DNA of 35,919 nucleotides from CAYPXJ01 sp964414595 (lineage in GTDB: Bacteria > Pseudomonadota > Alphaproteobacteria > Rickettsiales > CAIJLX01): positions 1 to 35,919 of the forward strand of contig CAYPXJ010000013.1 of NCBI GenBank assembly GCA_964414595.1. The letters run 5' to 3'. Below are positions 8,379 through 16,413 of the stretch, one piece after another (within the stretch, counting starts at the first letter, position 1; the number at the start of each line of letters is the position of its first letter). The position numbers and the translations under genes were made by a program. The notes below the pieces were generated by a model. It did not search any database. It was not told the DNA's origin and saw nothing but the letters and a program-made list of their open reading frames with translations.

Positions 8379-8384
8379 TATCAT
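8356..8384 (+). promoter_or_regulatory. Candidate marR promoter
   Basis: TTGACG at 8356-8361 and TATCAT at 8379-8384 are 17 bases apart, each differing from consensus at one position. Transcription would begin near 8391, about 23 bases before the ATG at 8414. The promoter is interleaved with that of tpiA on the other strand. Confidence 0.5.
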
Positions 8385-8413
8385 TTCGGTTGTGGAATGG
8401 TGTTGGGGTGAAA

Positions 8414-8761
8414 ATGGGCTTACATGAGCCTGGCATAAAAGAGGCATTACGCCTGTGGCAGCAGGTAAATTTACGCCTCATCAGCGATGAAAAGCAGGAT
8501 CTGACCGCGCGTCAGATGGCTCTTCTGCTTACCGTGTACCTTGAGGCGGAAACCTTTGCGATCAAAGATATCGCCGCACGTTTGGGGATTTCCAAGCCTG
8601 CGGTATGTCGCGCCGTGGATACACTCAGCCAAATCGGCTTTTTACGCCGTATTCGTGATGAGCAGGACCGCCGCAATGTCTATATCGAACGTACGTCCGA
8701 AGGTGCAGATTTCCTAAAAAATCTGGGTGAAACGATGATGCAAAGCCTCGGGCAGATTTAA
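8414..8761 (+). CDS. MarR-family transcriptional regulator
   Basis: A 115-residue winged-helix regulator. LTARQMALLLTVYLEAETFA leads into the DNA-binding helices IKDIAARLGISKPAVCRAVD, then TLSQIGFLRRIRDEQDRRNV forms the wing, the usual MarR arrangement. Similar short MarR proteins are widespread in alphaproteobacteria. Possible starts are TTG 8390, GTG 8408 and ATG 8414; the last is chosen because the candidate promoter places the transcription start near 8391, and it has GGGGTGAAA just upstream, although the spacing is short. Divergent from tpiA across a 71-base region holding an inverted repeat. The ligand is unknown; control of itself and possibly of tpiA is inferred from position only. 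Confidence 0.85.
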   Translation: MGLHEPGIKEALRLWQQVNLRLISDEKQDLTARQMALLLTVYLEAETFAIKDIAARLGISKPAVCRAVDTLSQIGFLRRIRDEQDRRNVYIERTSEGADFLKNLGETMMQSLGQI

Positions 8762-8807
8762 CCCCTCTCTCTTTTGCTGCAATAGCCGTACCCATAACTT
8801 AAAACCC

Positions 8808-8836
8808 TTGCATTTCCGCGGTTTTCCAGCTAAAAA
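8808..8836 (+). promoter_or_regulatory. Possible parE promoter
   Basis: TTGCAT at 8808-8813 and TAAAAA at 8831-8836 are separated by 17 bases, and the parE ATG follows nine bases later. Both boxes are only moderate matches. It is recorded because the geometry repeats that of other genes in the window without a ribosome binding site. Confidence 0.25.
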
Positions 8837-8855
8837 TGCCCGATTATGCCCGATT
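8836..8855 (+). repeat. 10-base tandem duplication across the parE start codon
   Basis: ATGCCCGATT occurs twice in direct succession (8836-8845 and 8846-8855). The second copy starts parE. Because the unit is ten bases, the first ATG is in another frame and opens a 20-codon reading frame that ends at TAA 8896-8898, inside parE. Confidence 0.9.
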
Positions 8856-10831
8856 TATTCAGTTCATCCGCCAAAGCCGAACAGCAATATACCGCTAAGG
8901 ATATCGAAGTCCTTGAGGGGTTGGAACCTGTCCGCAAACGACCGGGGATGTATATCGGCGGTAAAGATGAAATCGCCATGCACCACCTCGTGGCGGAAAT
9001 TTTTGATAACGCGATGGACGAAGCGGTGGCCGGCCACGCCGACCGCATTGAGATTCATGTCGGCAAAGATAATACCGTCACCATCAGCGATAACGGCCGC
9101 GGAATTCCGGTGGACCCTCACCCGAAATTCCCTAAGAAATCCGCGCTGGAAGTGATTATCACAACGCTGCACTCAGGCGGAAAATTCAGCAATAAAATTT
9201 ACCATACGGCGGGCGGTTTACACGGCGTCGGTATTTCCGTAGTGAACGCGCTTTCCGATAACATGGTGGTGGAAGTCGTGCGCAATAAACAAGGCTATCG
9301 CCAGAGTTTTTCGCGCGGCGCGCCGACAACGAAGCTTGAAAAAACCGGCAATGTGCCGAATCGCCGCGGTACGACCGTTACCTTCCATCCCGATGCGGAA
9401 ATTTTTGGCGCGAACGCGCATTTCCGCGCGCCGAAACTATATCGCCTGGCGAAATCCAAAGCCTATCTTTATCGCGGTGTGGAAATTCGCTGGTCATGCG
9501 ATCCAGAAATGGTCGAGGGCCTGAAGGAAAAAATTCCCGCGCAGGAAGTAATTCACTTCCCCAATGGTCTGGTCGATTATCTCAAAGATACGCTGCATGG
9601 CGAACGCACCGTGACCACCGAGCCGTTTTTCGGCGAAGCGAATCTGGCGGAAAATAAAGGCCGTATCGAATGGGCGATGCATTGGCCGCTCGCGCTTGAT
9701 GGCTGGACATACTCCTATTGTAATACGATTCCGACGTCGCAAGGCGGCACACACGAAACCGGTCTGCGCACGGCGTTGCTGCGCGCGATTAAAGATTACG
9801 GTGAGATGACGAATAACAAAAAAGCCTCGCAAATTATCGGCGACGATATCGCCAATAATAGCTGCATCGTACTTTCGCTTTTTTACAAAGAGCCCCAATT
9901 CCAAGGCCAAACCAAGGAAAAACTCGGTAACGCCGAAGTCGCGAAACTTGTGGAGACCGCGGTACGCGACCCATTCGATCACTGGCTTTCCAGCCATCCG
10001 CAGCAATCGCAGCAGCTGCTATTTTTCCTGATTCAACGCGCGGAGGAACGTCTTTCGCGCCGCCAGCAAAAAGAAATCAGCCGTAAAACGCTCGTGCAGA
10101 AACTCCGCCTGCCGGGTAAGCTTGCGGATTGTACGCGCGAAGATCAAGAAGGTACGGAACTCTTTATCGTCGAGGGTGATTCGGCAGGTGGTTCGGCAAA
10201 GCAGGCGCGCGAACGCGAAACGCAGGCGATTTTGCCGATTCGCGGTAAAATTTTGAACGTCGCGAGCGCCTCGAGCGATAAAATTCTCGCCAACCAGGAA
10301 ATTAACGATCTCGTCACGGCACTCGGTTGCGGCACGGGCAAACATTATAAGGAAGCCGATTTGCGTTATGAACGCGTGGTCATCATGACCGACGCGGATG
10401 TCGATGGCGCGCATATCGCCTCGCTCCTCATGACCTTCTTCTTCACGCAAATGCCGGAACTGATTGAACAAGGCCATCTTTATCTTGCGCAACCACCGCT
10501 TTACCGTCTCGTACAGGCGAATAAGAGCTATTACGCGAAGGACGATAAAGATCTCGAAAAAGTCAAAGCACAGCTTTCAAAAAATAAAGGCCATATTGAT
10601 ATCGGCCGATTCAAAGGTTTGGGTGAGATGACCGCGCCGCAACTCAAAGAAACCACGATGAATCGCGCGAGTCGCATTATGCTGCAAGTTTCACTGCCGG
10701 AAGCAGAGCGCGTGGCGGCAGCGATGCAGGTGGATAAACTTATGGGCAAGAAGCCCGAACTACGCTTCCAATTTATCAGCGAACAAAGTATACTGCGCAA
10801 GGAATCGCTCGAGAAGAGCTTGGATATTTAA
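8846..10831 (+). CDS. parE: DNA topoisomerase IV subunit B
   Basis: ParE is the ATPase subunit of topoisomerase IV, which with ParC unlinks daughter chromosomes. The 661 residues carry the GHKL ATPase motifs (EIFDNAMDEAVAGHA, TISDNGRGIPVDPHP, TAGGLHGVGISVVNALSDN), then the TOPRIM domain with ELFIVEGDSAGGSAKQARER and VVIMTDADVDGAHIASLLM, and the C-terminal RFKGLGEM motif. Length and the sequence THETGLRTALLRAIKDYGEM point to ParE rather than GyrB, which is usually longer in proteobacteria. No Shine-Dalgarno is visible, and a ten-base tandem duplication covers the start. ParC is not in the window. The next gene begins 37 bases later on the same strand. Confidence 0.93.
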   Translation: MPDLFSSSAKAEQQYTAKDIEVLEGLEPVRKRPGMYIGGKDEIAMHHLVAEIFDNAMDEAVAGHADRIEIHVGKDNTVTISDNGRGIPVDPHPKFPKKSALEVIITTLHSGGKFSNKIYHTAGGLHGVGISVVNALSDNMVVEVVRNKQGYRQSFSRGAPTTKLEKTGNVPNRRGTTVTFHPDAEIFGANAHFRAPKLYRLAKSKAYLYRGVEIRWSCDPEMVEGLKEKIPAQEVIHFPNGLVDYLKDTLHGERTVTTEPFFGEANLAENKGRIEWAMHWPLALDGWTYSYCNTIPTSQGGTHETGLRTALLRAIKDYGEMTNNKKASQIIGDDIANNSCIVLSLFYKEPQFQGQTKEKLGNAEVAKLVETAVRDPFDHWLSSHPQQSQQLLFFLIQRAEERLSRRQQKEISRKTLVQKLRLPGKLADCTREDQEGTELFIVEGDSAGGSAKQARERETQAILPIRGKILNVASASSDKILANQEINDLVTALGCGTGKHYKEADLRYERVVIMTDADVDGAHIASLLMTFFFTQMPELIEQGHLYLAQPPLYRLVQANKSYYAKDDKDLEKVKAQLSKNKGHIDIGRFKGLGEMTAPQLKETTMNRASRIMLQVSLPEAERVAAAMQVDKLMGKKPELRFQFISEQSILRKESLEKSLDI

Positions 10832-10868
10832 CGATCGTACTTTCAGGTAGAAAGGTTGAGGTCTGTTT

Positions 10869-12332
10869 ATGTGTATATTTTGCAGTTTGCAAAAACCTGA
10901 AGGGATGCAGTCGATAAGCGCGGCGAATGCGCGCGTGCAGGATCATTATGCCAACGCCACCGCTGTTGCTGGTATAGCATCCGATATTGGTTACACGGGC
11001 AATAGCTATGCAGATTCTCTTATTTTTGGTTTTTCGTGGTCAGGCAAAGCTGGCCTTGGCAAAACTATTACCTATCAGTTCGGCGAAGTTACTCCCGCAA
11101 GTGGCACAGAAAATTTTGATTTAACCGCAGAAACGAATCTTTTAAATATTTCTACAGAGCTTAAGAGCGTTACCAATCAAGCTATGCAGGCTCTGTCTTC
11201 TGTTGCGGATATTCAATTCAAGCTTGTGCAATCATCTTCTATTGTTCCCAGCGATACCGGAATGACGATAGGTATTGGTCAAGGGCTTGTTGATAACGAT
11301 ATCGCTGGGGTTACGAGTTACAATGATTTGCAATTCCCAAAAATAAGTGAAGCAGATATTCTTATTGATGAATATTATGCCACTGCCGCTTATGTGCAAA
11401 AAGGCTCTTTCGGTTTCATGGTCATGTTGCATGAAATTGGTCATGCGCTTGGCCTGAAACACCCTTTCGAGCAGGAATCTGAATCCGGCGTCGGTTCCAC
11501 TTTGTTACCCGCTCAGTGGGATTCCATTGATTATACAGTGATGTCCTATACCGCTGGAGATTATTCGGATCAGCTTCTTAATCCGCCGCAAACACCCATG
11601 TTATTTGATATTCTCGCGCTCCAATATCTCTATGGCCCAAACATGAGCTATCGGGCAGGAAACGATACTTATACTTTCGATGGTAGCGTGATTACACAAA
11701 CCCTATGGGATGCAGGTGGAAACGATACTTTCGACGCCTCGCGATACACGGGCGGCTCCACGACCATTACACTTACAGCCGGCCCGGGCCAGGTTTCCAT
11801 CATCGGCGCTAGTTATACATGGGTGGCATACAATGCGAATATTGAAAATGCTATCGGTAGCAACAGCCAGGATATTATTGCCGGCAATGAATTAACAAAT
11901 GGCCTTTATGGCTTAGGTGGAAATGACACTATTTTATCGGGCCAGGCTGGAGATTTTTCGAATGGCATGGCGGGTAGCGATGTTATTTTTGGCGGCCAGG
12001 GGGATGATATCCTGCGCGGTGGCCAAGGCGCAGATTACCTCTCTGGCGATATAGGCAATGATACCCTCTTTGGCGATGTGGGCGCAGATTTGTTAGTTGG
12101 TGGCGCGGGTAACGATCGCTTTATGTTCTATTCGGGCGGTGGCGCCGATCAAGTTTCTGGTTTCAGCACCGGAGATACGCTTGGCTTTGCTTCCACGTTA
12201 TTTGGAAGTGTGTCAAGCGCGCTTGCGGCAGCAAATGCTTCGGGTGGCAACACCATCATCAATTATTCCGGCGGCAGCGTCACGCTGCTTGGCTTTACCT
12301 CCTTAGCGGTTGGTGATATTGTTATCATCTAA
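10869..12332 (+). CDS. Serralysin-family M10 metalloprotease with RTX repeats
   Basis: A 487-residue predicted secreted zinc protease. The catalytic motif HEIGHALGLKHP is at residues 188-199, followed by the Met-turn SIDYTVMSYTAGDYS, both diagnostic of the serralysin (M10B) group. From about residue 349 there are glycine/aspartate nonapeptides (GGNDTILSG, GGQGDDILRG, GDIGNDTLFGD, GGAGNDRFMF) that bind calcium and form a beta-roll. The C-terminus (GADQVSGFSTGDTLGF, ending GDIVII) resembles the uncleaved type I secretion signal of this family, and no N-terminal signal peptide is evident. Length is normal for serralysins. A GAGG sequence precedes the ATG at 10869; Met13 is an alternative start. 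No ABC transporter, membrane fusion protein, TolC homologue or protease inhibitor is encoded in the window. Confidence 0.92.
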   Translation: MCIFCSLQKPEGMQSISAANARVQDHYANATAVAGIASDIGYTGNSYADSLIFGFSWSGKAGLGKTITYQFGEVTPASGTENFDLTAETNLLNISTELKSVTNQAMQALSSVADIQFKLVQSSSIVPSDTGMTIGIGQGLVDNDIAGVTSYNDLQFPKISEADILIDEYYATAAYVQKGSFGFMVMLHEIGHALGLKHPFEQESESGVGSTLLPAQWDSIDYTVMSYTAGDYSDQLLNPPQTPMLFDILALQYLYGPNMSYRAGNDTYTFDGSVITQTLWDAGGNDTFDASRYTGGSTTITLTAGPGQVSIIGASYTWVAYNANIENAIGSNSQDIIAGNELTNGLYGLGGNDTILSGQAGDFSNGMAGSDVIFGGQGDDILRGGQGADYLSGDIGNDTLFGDVGADLLVGGAGNDRFMFYSGGGADQVSGFSTGDTLGFASTLFGSVSSALAAANASGGNTIINYSGGSVTLLGFTSLAVGDIVII

Positions 12333-12353
12333 ATAGCTAACCTATAGAGAAAT

Positions 12354-12968
12354 ATGACCATTCATCTGCATCACGGCGATTTGCCGAGTAACGTTAAATT
12401 CACCAAAAGCATAGCGGTAGATACCGAAACCATGGGTTTACAGCCTGTGCGGGACCGCTTGTGCCTCGTGCAAATTTCCGCCGGGGATGGCACGGCGCAT
12501 CTTATCAAATTCGATGGTAAGGATTTCACAGCGCCGAACTTACGCAAAGTACTGCAGGATAATTCTATTCTAAAGATTTTCCATTTCGCACGTTTCGATA
12601 TTGCTGCGTTAATGTTTTATCTCAACGTCGCGCCCCAGCCTGTTTATTGCACGAAAATCGCGTCGCGCTTAACCCGCACGTTTACTGATAAACACGGCCT
12701 GAAAGAATTGTGCCGGGACCTGCTGGGTGTAGAACTTTCCAAACAACAGCAAACTTCCGATTGGGGCGCAAAAGATATTACCGAAGAGCAGAAAGCCTAT
12801 GCTGCTTCCGACGTACTGCATTTGCACGCCATAAAAACCAAGCTTGATGATATGCTCAAACGCGAAGAGCGTCTGGATATTGCGGAAGCCTGTTTCAATT
12901 TCCTTATCACCCGCGCGCTGTTGGATTTACAGGGTTGGGACGAGGTTGATATTTTTGCGCATTCCTAG
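12354..12968 (+). CDS. Ribonuclease D-like 3'-5' exonuclease
   Basis: A 204-residue DEDDy-type exonuclease consisting of the catalytic domain alone. Exo I is IAVDTETMGLQPVRDRLCLV with Asp23 and Glu25, Exo II is IFHFARFDIAAL, and Exo III is YAASDVLHLHAI with the Tyr-x3-Asp spacing. Full-length RNase D has C-terminal HRDC domains that are missing here; short, HRDC-less members are usual in alphaproteobacteria and are annotated as ribonuclease D. The likely role is 3' trimming of tRNA precursors or other RNA. It starts 21 bases after the protease gene and ends four bases from the convergent response regulator gene. Confidence 0.88.
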   Translation: MTIHLHHGDLPSNVKFTKSIAVDTETMGLQPVRDRLCLVQISAGDGTAHLIKFDGKDFTAPNLRKVLQDNSILKIFHFARFDIAALMFYLNVAPQPVYCTKIASRLTRTFTDKHGLKELCRDLLGVELSKQQQTSDWGAKDITEEQKAYAASDVLHLHAIKTKLDDMLKREERLDIAEACFNFLITRALLDLQGWDEVDIFAHS

Positions 12969-12972
12969 CGAA

Positions 12973-13650
12973 TTATTTCTTTCTAAGCACGTAACCTGTT
13001 CCGCGCATACTTTGTAAATGCCGTGGATTTTTTGGGTCCGTTTCTATTTTCTTGCGCAGGCGCGTTACATGCACATCTACTGAGCGCTCGCTGATATGAT
13101 TGAGTGCGGCGGATAAATCTTCACGCGAAATCCCCAGCCCGATATTGCTTGCAAAAATGCGCATGATTTTTCGTTCCGTGGAAGAAAGTTTTACCACCTC
13201 GCCGTTTTTGAGTAGTGCGCTATCTTCCATGTCGAACACATAATCGCCGAAAGATACCAGCTTCGATTTCATCGGTTTTCCAGCATTGCGCTGCAAAATA
13301 CGCTCAATGCGCAGCACCAACTCTCTCGGCTCAAAGGGTTTCACCAGATAATCTTCCACCCCCTGCTCTAACCCTTTTATACGATCCTGAGGATCGCCCA
13401 ACGCCGTTAGCATCAAAATGGGAGGCGCGGCGCTTTTCTTGAGTTCTTCGGCAAATTCCAGACCGGAAACGCCCGGCATCATCACATCCAGGATAATCAA
13501 ATCATACTGATGACTTTGCATAAGTTTTCGTGCGGCCTCAGCATGCTGCGCCACGGTGATGTGAAAGCCTTCCTCCTGAAGATAAGCCTTCAGCAGATCG
13601 CGTAGTCTTTCGTCGTCATCTACCACCAGCAATTTGGCGCTTGTGAGCAT
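12973..13650 (-). CDS. OmpR/PhoB-family response regulator (PetR-like)
   Basis: A 225-residue two-component response regulator. The receiver domain has the acidic pocket Asp11-Asp12-Asp13, the phosphoacceptor Asp55 (LIILDVMMPG), Thr82 (ILMLTALG) and Lys104 (DYLVKPFEP). The C-terminal winged helix has the OmpR-type LSSTERKIMRIFA and RSVDVHVTRLRKKIETDP, ending in MRGTGYVLRKK. In Rhodobacter and relatives a regulator of this type (PetR) lies next to a branched-chain aminotransferase gene, usually with a MarR protein (PetP); here the divergent aminotransferase is present, while the only MarR gene is about 4 kb away beside tpiA. No sensor kinase is adjacent. PetR identity is inferred from context. 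Confidence 0.85.
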   Translation of the reverse strand: MLTSAKLLVVDDDERLRDLLKAYLQEEGFHITVAQHAEAARKLMQSHQYDLIILDVMMPGVSGLEFAEELKKSAAPPILMLTALGDPQDRIKGLEQGVEDYLVKPFEPRELVLRIERILQRNAGKPMKSKLVSFGDYVFDMEDSALLKNGEVVKLSSTERKIMRIFASNIGLGISREDLSAALNHISERSVDVHVTRLRKKIETDPKNPRHLQSMRGTGYVLRKK

Positions 13651-13712
13651 TGCAAATCACCCAAAATATCGTTAGATTGTGCGGTCTTAACTATGAACGA
13701 GGAACTGTGACG

Positions 13713-14585
13713 ATGCAACCCCAAGCTTTTGACGATCGCGATGGTCTAATTTGGTATAATGGCAAGCTTGTGCCCTGGCGTGAGGCCAAGGTGCATGTGC
13801 TCAACCATGGTTTGCATTATGCGTCTTCCGTCTTTGAAGGTTTGCGTGTATATGATCGCAAGATTTTCAAGCTTCAGGAACATACGGATCGCTTGTTTGC
13901 CTCGGCCCAACTGATGGGTTTTGATATTCCTTACACAAAAGAAGAAATCAATAAGGCCACGGCTGAAGTTACAAAAATTCAGGATGTAACGAATGGGTAT
14001 ATTCGCCCATTCGCATGGCGTGGTAGTGAAAAAATGGCAATTTCAGGCCGTGAAAACAAAATCCATGTGGCAATCGCCGCTTGGAATTGGCCTCCCTATT
14101 ATTCTGAAGAAGCACGCTTGCAAGGTTTGAAATTAGCCATTGCCGATTGGCGCCGACCCGCACCCAATACGGCGCCGACTGCCGCAAAAGCTGCTGGTCT
14201 TTATATGATCTGCACGCTTTCCAAACACAAAGCGGAAAATGAAGGCTATAACGATGCCATCATGCTGGATTACCGTGGCTACCTTGCTGAGGCGACCGGC
14301 GCAAACCTATTCTTAGTATTTAATGGTGAACTACATACACCCACGCCGGATTGTTTTCTTGACGGCATTACGCGCCGCACAGTGATGGAGCTTGCCCGCA
14401 AGCGACAGATTAACGTTGTGGAGCGTCATATTCAGAAAGAGGAACTTGCCAACGCGCAGGAATGCTTCCTCACTGGTACAGCGGCTGAAGTTACGCCGGT
14501 TAAGAGTATTGAATCCTATCAATTTACGATTGGCCCTGTAACACGCCAGTTGATGGATGATTACACTGCGCTTGTGAACGCGTAG
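13713..14585 (+). CDS. ilvE: Branched-chain amino acid aminotransferase
   Basis: A fold-type IV PLP enzyme of 290 residues that should catalyse the last step of valine, leucine and isoleucine synthesis and its reverse. Diagnostic stretches are GLIWYNGKLVPWREAKVHVL, LHYASSVFEGLRVYD, the region with the PLP Lys in TAAKAAGLYMICTLSKHKAE, LAEATGANLFLVFNGELHTP and LDGITRRTVMELA. The frame is open 21 codons further upstream, but the ATG at 13713 is chosen because GAGGAAC precedes it at good spacing and the family begins about there. Divergent from the response regulator across 62 bases. Its stop codon abuts that of the convergent RTX gene with no spacer. Confidence 0.94.
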   Translation: MQPQAFDDRDGLIWYNGKLVPWREAKVHVLNHGLHYASSVFEGLRVYDRKIFKLQEHTDRLFASAQLMGFDIPYTKEEINKATAEVTKIQDVTNGYIRPFAWRGSEKMAISGRENKIHVAIAAWNWPPYYSEEARLQGLKLAIADWRRPAPNTAPTAAKAAGLYMICTLSKHKAENEGYNDAIMLDYRGYLAEATGANLFLVFNGELHTPTPDCFLDGITRRTVMELARKRQINVVERHIQKEELANAQECFLTGTAAEVTPVKSIESYQFTIGPVTRQLMDDYTALVNA

Positions 14586-15596
14586 TTACTCAAACACAAA
14601 ATCAGTTACCGAAAGATTATTTCCATCTACGCTGAGCAGCGTAGCGATGGTAATTCCGTTAATACTGATTTCCGCATAGCCACTGCTATTATTCACAATA
14701 ACCGGAACTTGTACCGTATTAAGCACATAGATTTTGTCTGTACCAATGGTAAAACCGACAATCACATCATCATTACCGGCAAGAAAGCCGCTCATATCAA
14801 AAAGGTAATAATCGCTGCCGACTTCACCGTAGAGCGTATCCTGACCACCCGCCCCTTCCAGCGTATCACTTTCAGTGCCGCCATGAATTTCATCGTTGCC
14901 ATTACCGCCCGTTATCGAATCAGCGCCTTTATCTGCATAAAGAAAATCCATGCCTTCACCGCCGGAAAGCGTGTCAGCGTCCATTCCCCCACGAACCGTA
15001 TCATCCCCCGCTCCGCCAGATAAATCATCGCCGCCGGAGTTACCGTGAATAGTGTCGCCGCCGGCATCCCCTGTAATAGTATCCGCGCCTTCGCCACCAT
15101 AAATCGTGTCGTCACTATCTTCCCCTAATAGGGAATCAGCTCCCTCGGCTCCATAAATCACGTCGGTTTGCGACCCGCCGTAAACCGTGTCAGCACCGGC
15201 ATCACCAAAAAGTTGATCGGCCCCATCATCGCCTGATAGCGTATCGCCTGACTGCCCACCATAAATTGTATCGTTGTTGGAACCACCAGAGAGCGAATCT
15301 CCGCCAGCATTGCCTTGTATAGAGTCTTCCCCTGACCCGCCGCTTATGGTGTCGGCATCTTTATCGCCAAAAATAAGGTCATCCCCAGAACCAGCGTCTA
15401 TATAATCAGCACCCGCACCACCATAAATACGATCTGTGCCAGCATCCGCTATAATGGTATCCGCGCCCTGATTGCCTTGCAGCGAATCATCCGCAGCAAG
15501 ACCATAAATCTCATCCGAACCTTCACCGCCAAAAACCGTATCAATTCCGGTAGAGCCTGTAATGGTGTCGTCACTATCTGTGCCAAGAAAAAGCAT
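14586..15596 (-). CDS. RTX (hemolysin-type calcium-binding) repeat protein without other domain
   Basis: A 336-residue protein, about residues 4-260 of which are nonapeptide RTX repeats with hardly an interruption (GSGDDLIFG, GGEGADTIT, GGAGDDTVR, GGNGNDEIH and many more, roughly 27 units), predicting one long calcium-filled beta-roll. The C-terminal 75 residues (YYLFDMSGFLAGNDDVIVGF to the end DFVFE) resemble a type I secretion signal region. There is no N-terminal signal peptide and no enzymatic, adhesin or toxin domain. A strong GGGAGGA ribosome binding site precedes the ATG. It lies 25 bases after the CinA-N-like gene and may share its transcript. Possible roles (surface-layer-like coat, calcium buffer, inhibitor or spacer) cannot be decided. 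No secretion genes are adjacent. Confidence 0.88.
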   Translation of the reverse strand: MLFLGTDSDDTITGSTGIDTVFGGEGSDEIYGLAADDSLQGNQGADTIIADAGTDRIYGGAGADYIDAGSGDDLIFGDKDADTISGGSGEDSIQGNAGGDSLSGGSNNDTIYGGQSGDTLSGDDGADQLFGDAGADTVYGGSQTDVIYGAEGADSLLGEDSDDTIYGGEGADTITGDAGGDTIHGNSGGDDLSGGAGDDTVRGGMDADTLSGGEGMDFLYADKGADSITGGNGNDEIHGGTESDTLEGAGGQDTLYGEVGSDYYLFDMSGFLAGNDDVIVGFTIGTDKIYVLNTVQVPVIVNNSSGYAEISINGITIATLLSVDGNNLSVTDFVFE

Positions 15597-15621
15597 CGTT
15601 TCCTCCCTGGATACTGGCTTT

Positions 15622-16374
15622 TTACGCTTGCGGAGATTCTAACATTTCTATCTGCAAATTGCTAAGCATTGTTTGAATGGCGCGCGCCGCTTCTGAAACT
15701 TTTGCGTTATCTTCACCACGTACCACAAAACTCGCGCCGACTCTGCCATCACGAATAAATTGGTAACTGCCAATTTCCACCTCATTGTGCGCATTTTGAA
15801 TCGCAGCAAGGGCATCCGCTATATCACCTTCTCGTGCGCGCGAAACAATGGTTATATTATGTAGCTTCACCCCGCCGCGAAGACTTGGCACAACATTATC
15901 CACCATCGCCTGAAAAATGCTTGGCACTCCCGCCATCACATGCACATTCTTGAGTTTAAACCCGGGCGCTGCCGAAACGGGATTGTCAATTAAACTCGCA
16001 CCCAGCGGGATACGCGCCATACGGCGGCGCGCGTCATTTAATTCGCCGGGTGGATAATGCTTCGTGAGGCGCTCCAGGGCCTCTGCGTCTTCTATGACAT
16101 TCACGCCAAAGGCCTTTGCAATGGAATCGGTGGTAATATCGTCATGTGTGGCGCCGATTCCACCTGAAGTAAACACGTACGTATATTTAGCCGAAAGCGC
16201 ACGGACAGCCTCGCCAATTTCAGCCTCCACATCAGGCACGACGCGCACTTCACGCAGGCGAATCCCTAGCGGTGTTAGTTTATTGGCTAAAAAATGAAGA
16301 TTTTTATCCTGTGTTCTGCCAGAAAGTACTTCATTACCGATAATTAAAAAAGCTGCGGTGGCGGCGGTTGACAT
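15622..16374 (-). CDS. CinA N-terminal-like molybdopterin-binding (MoCF) domain protein
   Basis: A 250-residue single-domain protein of the MoaB/CinA-N fold. The start AAFLIIGNEVLSGRTQDKN and FTSGGIGATHDDITTDSIAK are the two signatures of this family, followed by PVSAAPGFKLKNVHVMAGVP. In full-length CinA this domain, associated with ADP-ribose pyrophosphatase activity, is followed by a C-terminal NMN amidohydrolase (PncC) domain of about 160 residues; that domain is absent. Stand-alone members are common in alphaproteobacteria and usually annotated as molybdopterin-binding or competence/damage-inducible protein A. Activity is not decided by sequence alone. Divergent from map across 39 bases, with the RTX gene downstream. 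Confidence 0.85.
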   Translation of the reverse strand: MSTAATAAFLIIGNEVLSGRTQDKNLHFLANKLTPLGIRLREVRVVPDVEAEIGEAVRALSAKYTYVFTSGGIGATHDDITTDSIAKAFGVNVIEDAEALERLTKHYPPGELNDARRRMARIPLGASLIDNPVSAAPGFKLKNVHVMAGVPSIFQAMVDNVVPSLRGGVKLHNITIVSRAREGDIADALAAIQNAHNEVEIGSYQFIRDGRVGASFVVRGEDNAKVSEAARAIQTMLSNLQIEMLESPQA

Positions 16375-16377
16375 GGT

Positions 16378-16406
16378 TTGACTTATAGCGGATCGGTCCC
16401 TAAATT
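16378..16406 (+). promoter_or_regulatory. Candidate map promoter (leaderless)
   Basis: TTGACT at 16378-16383 and TAAATT at 16401-16406 are 17 bases apart. Seven bases then lead to the ATG at 16414, so the predicted transcription start is at the start codon. The in-frame TTG at 16378 is part of the -35 box and should not be a start codon. No Shine-Dalgarno is present. Confidence 0.45.
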
Positions 16407-16413
16407 ACCACTT

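Noticed and set aside
8390..8413. TTG (8390) or GTG (8408) as start of the MarR gene
   Set aside because: The predicted transcription start at about 8391 excludes the TTG; ATG at 8414 fits better, though GTG 8408 is not fully excluded.
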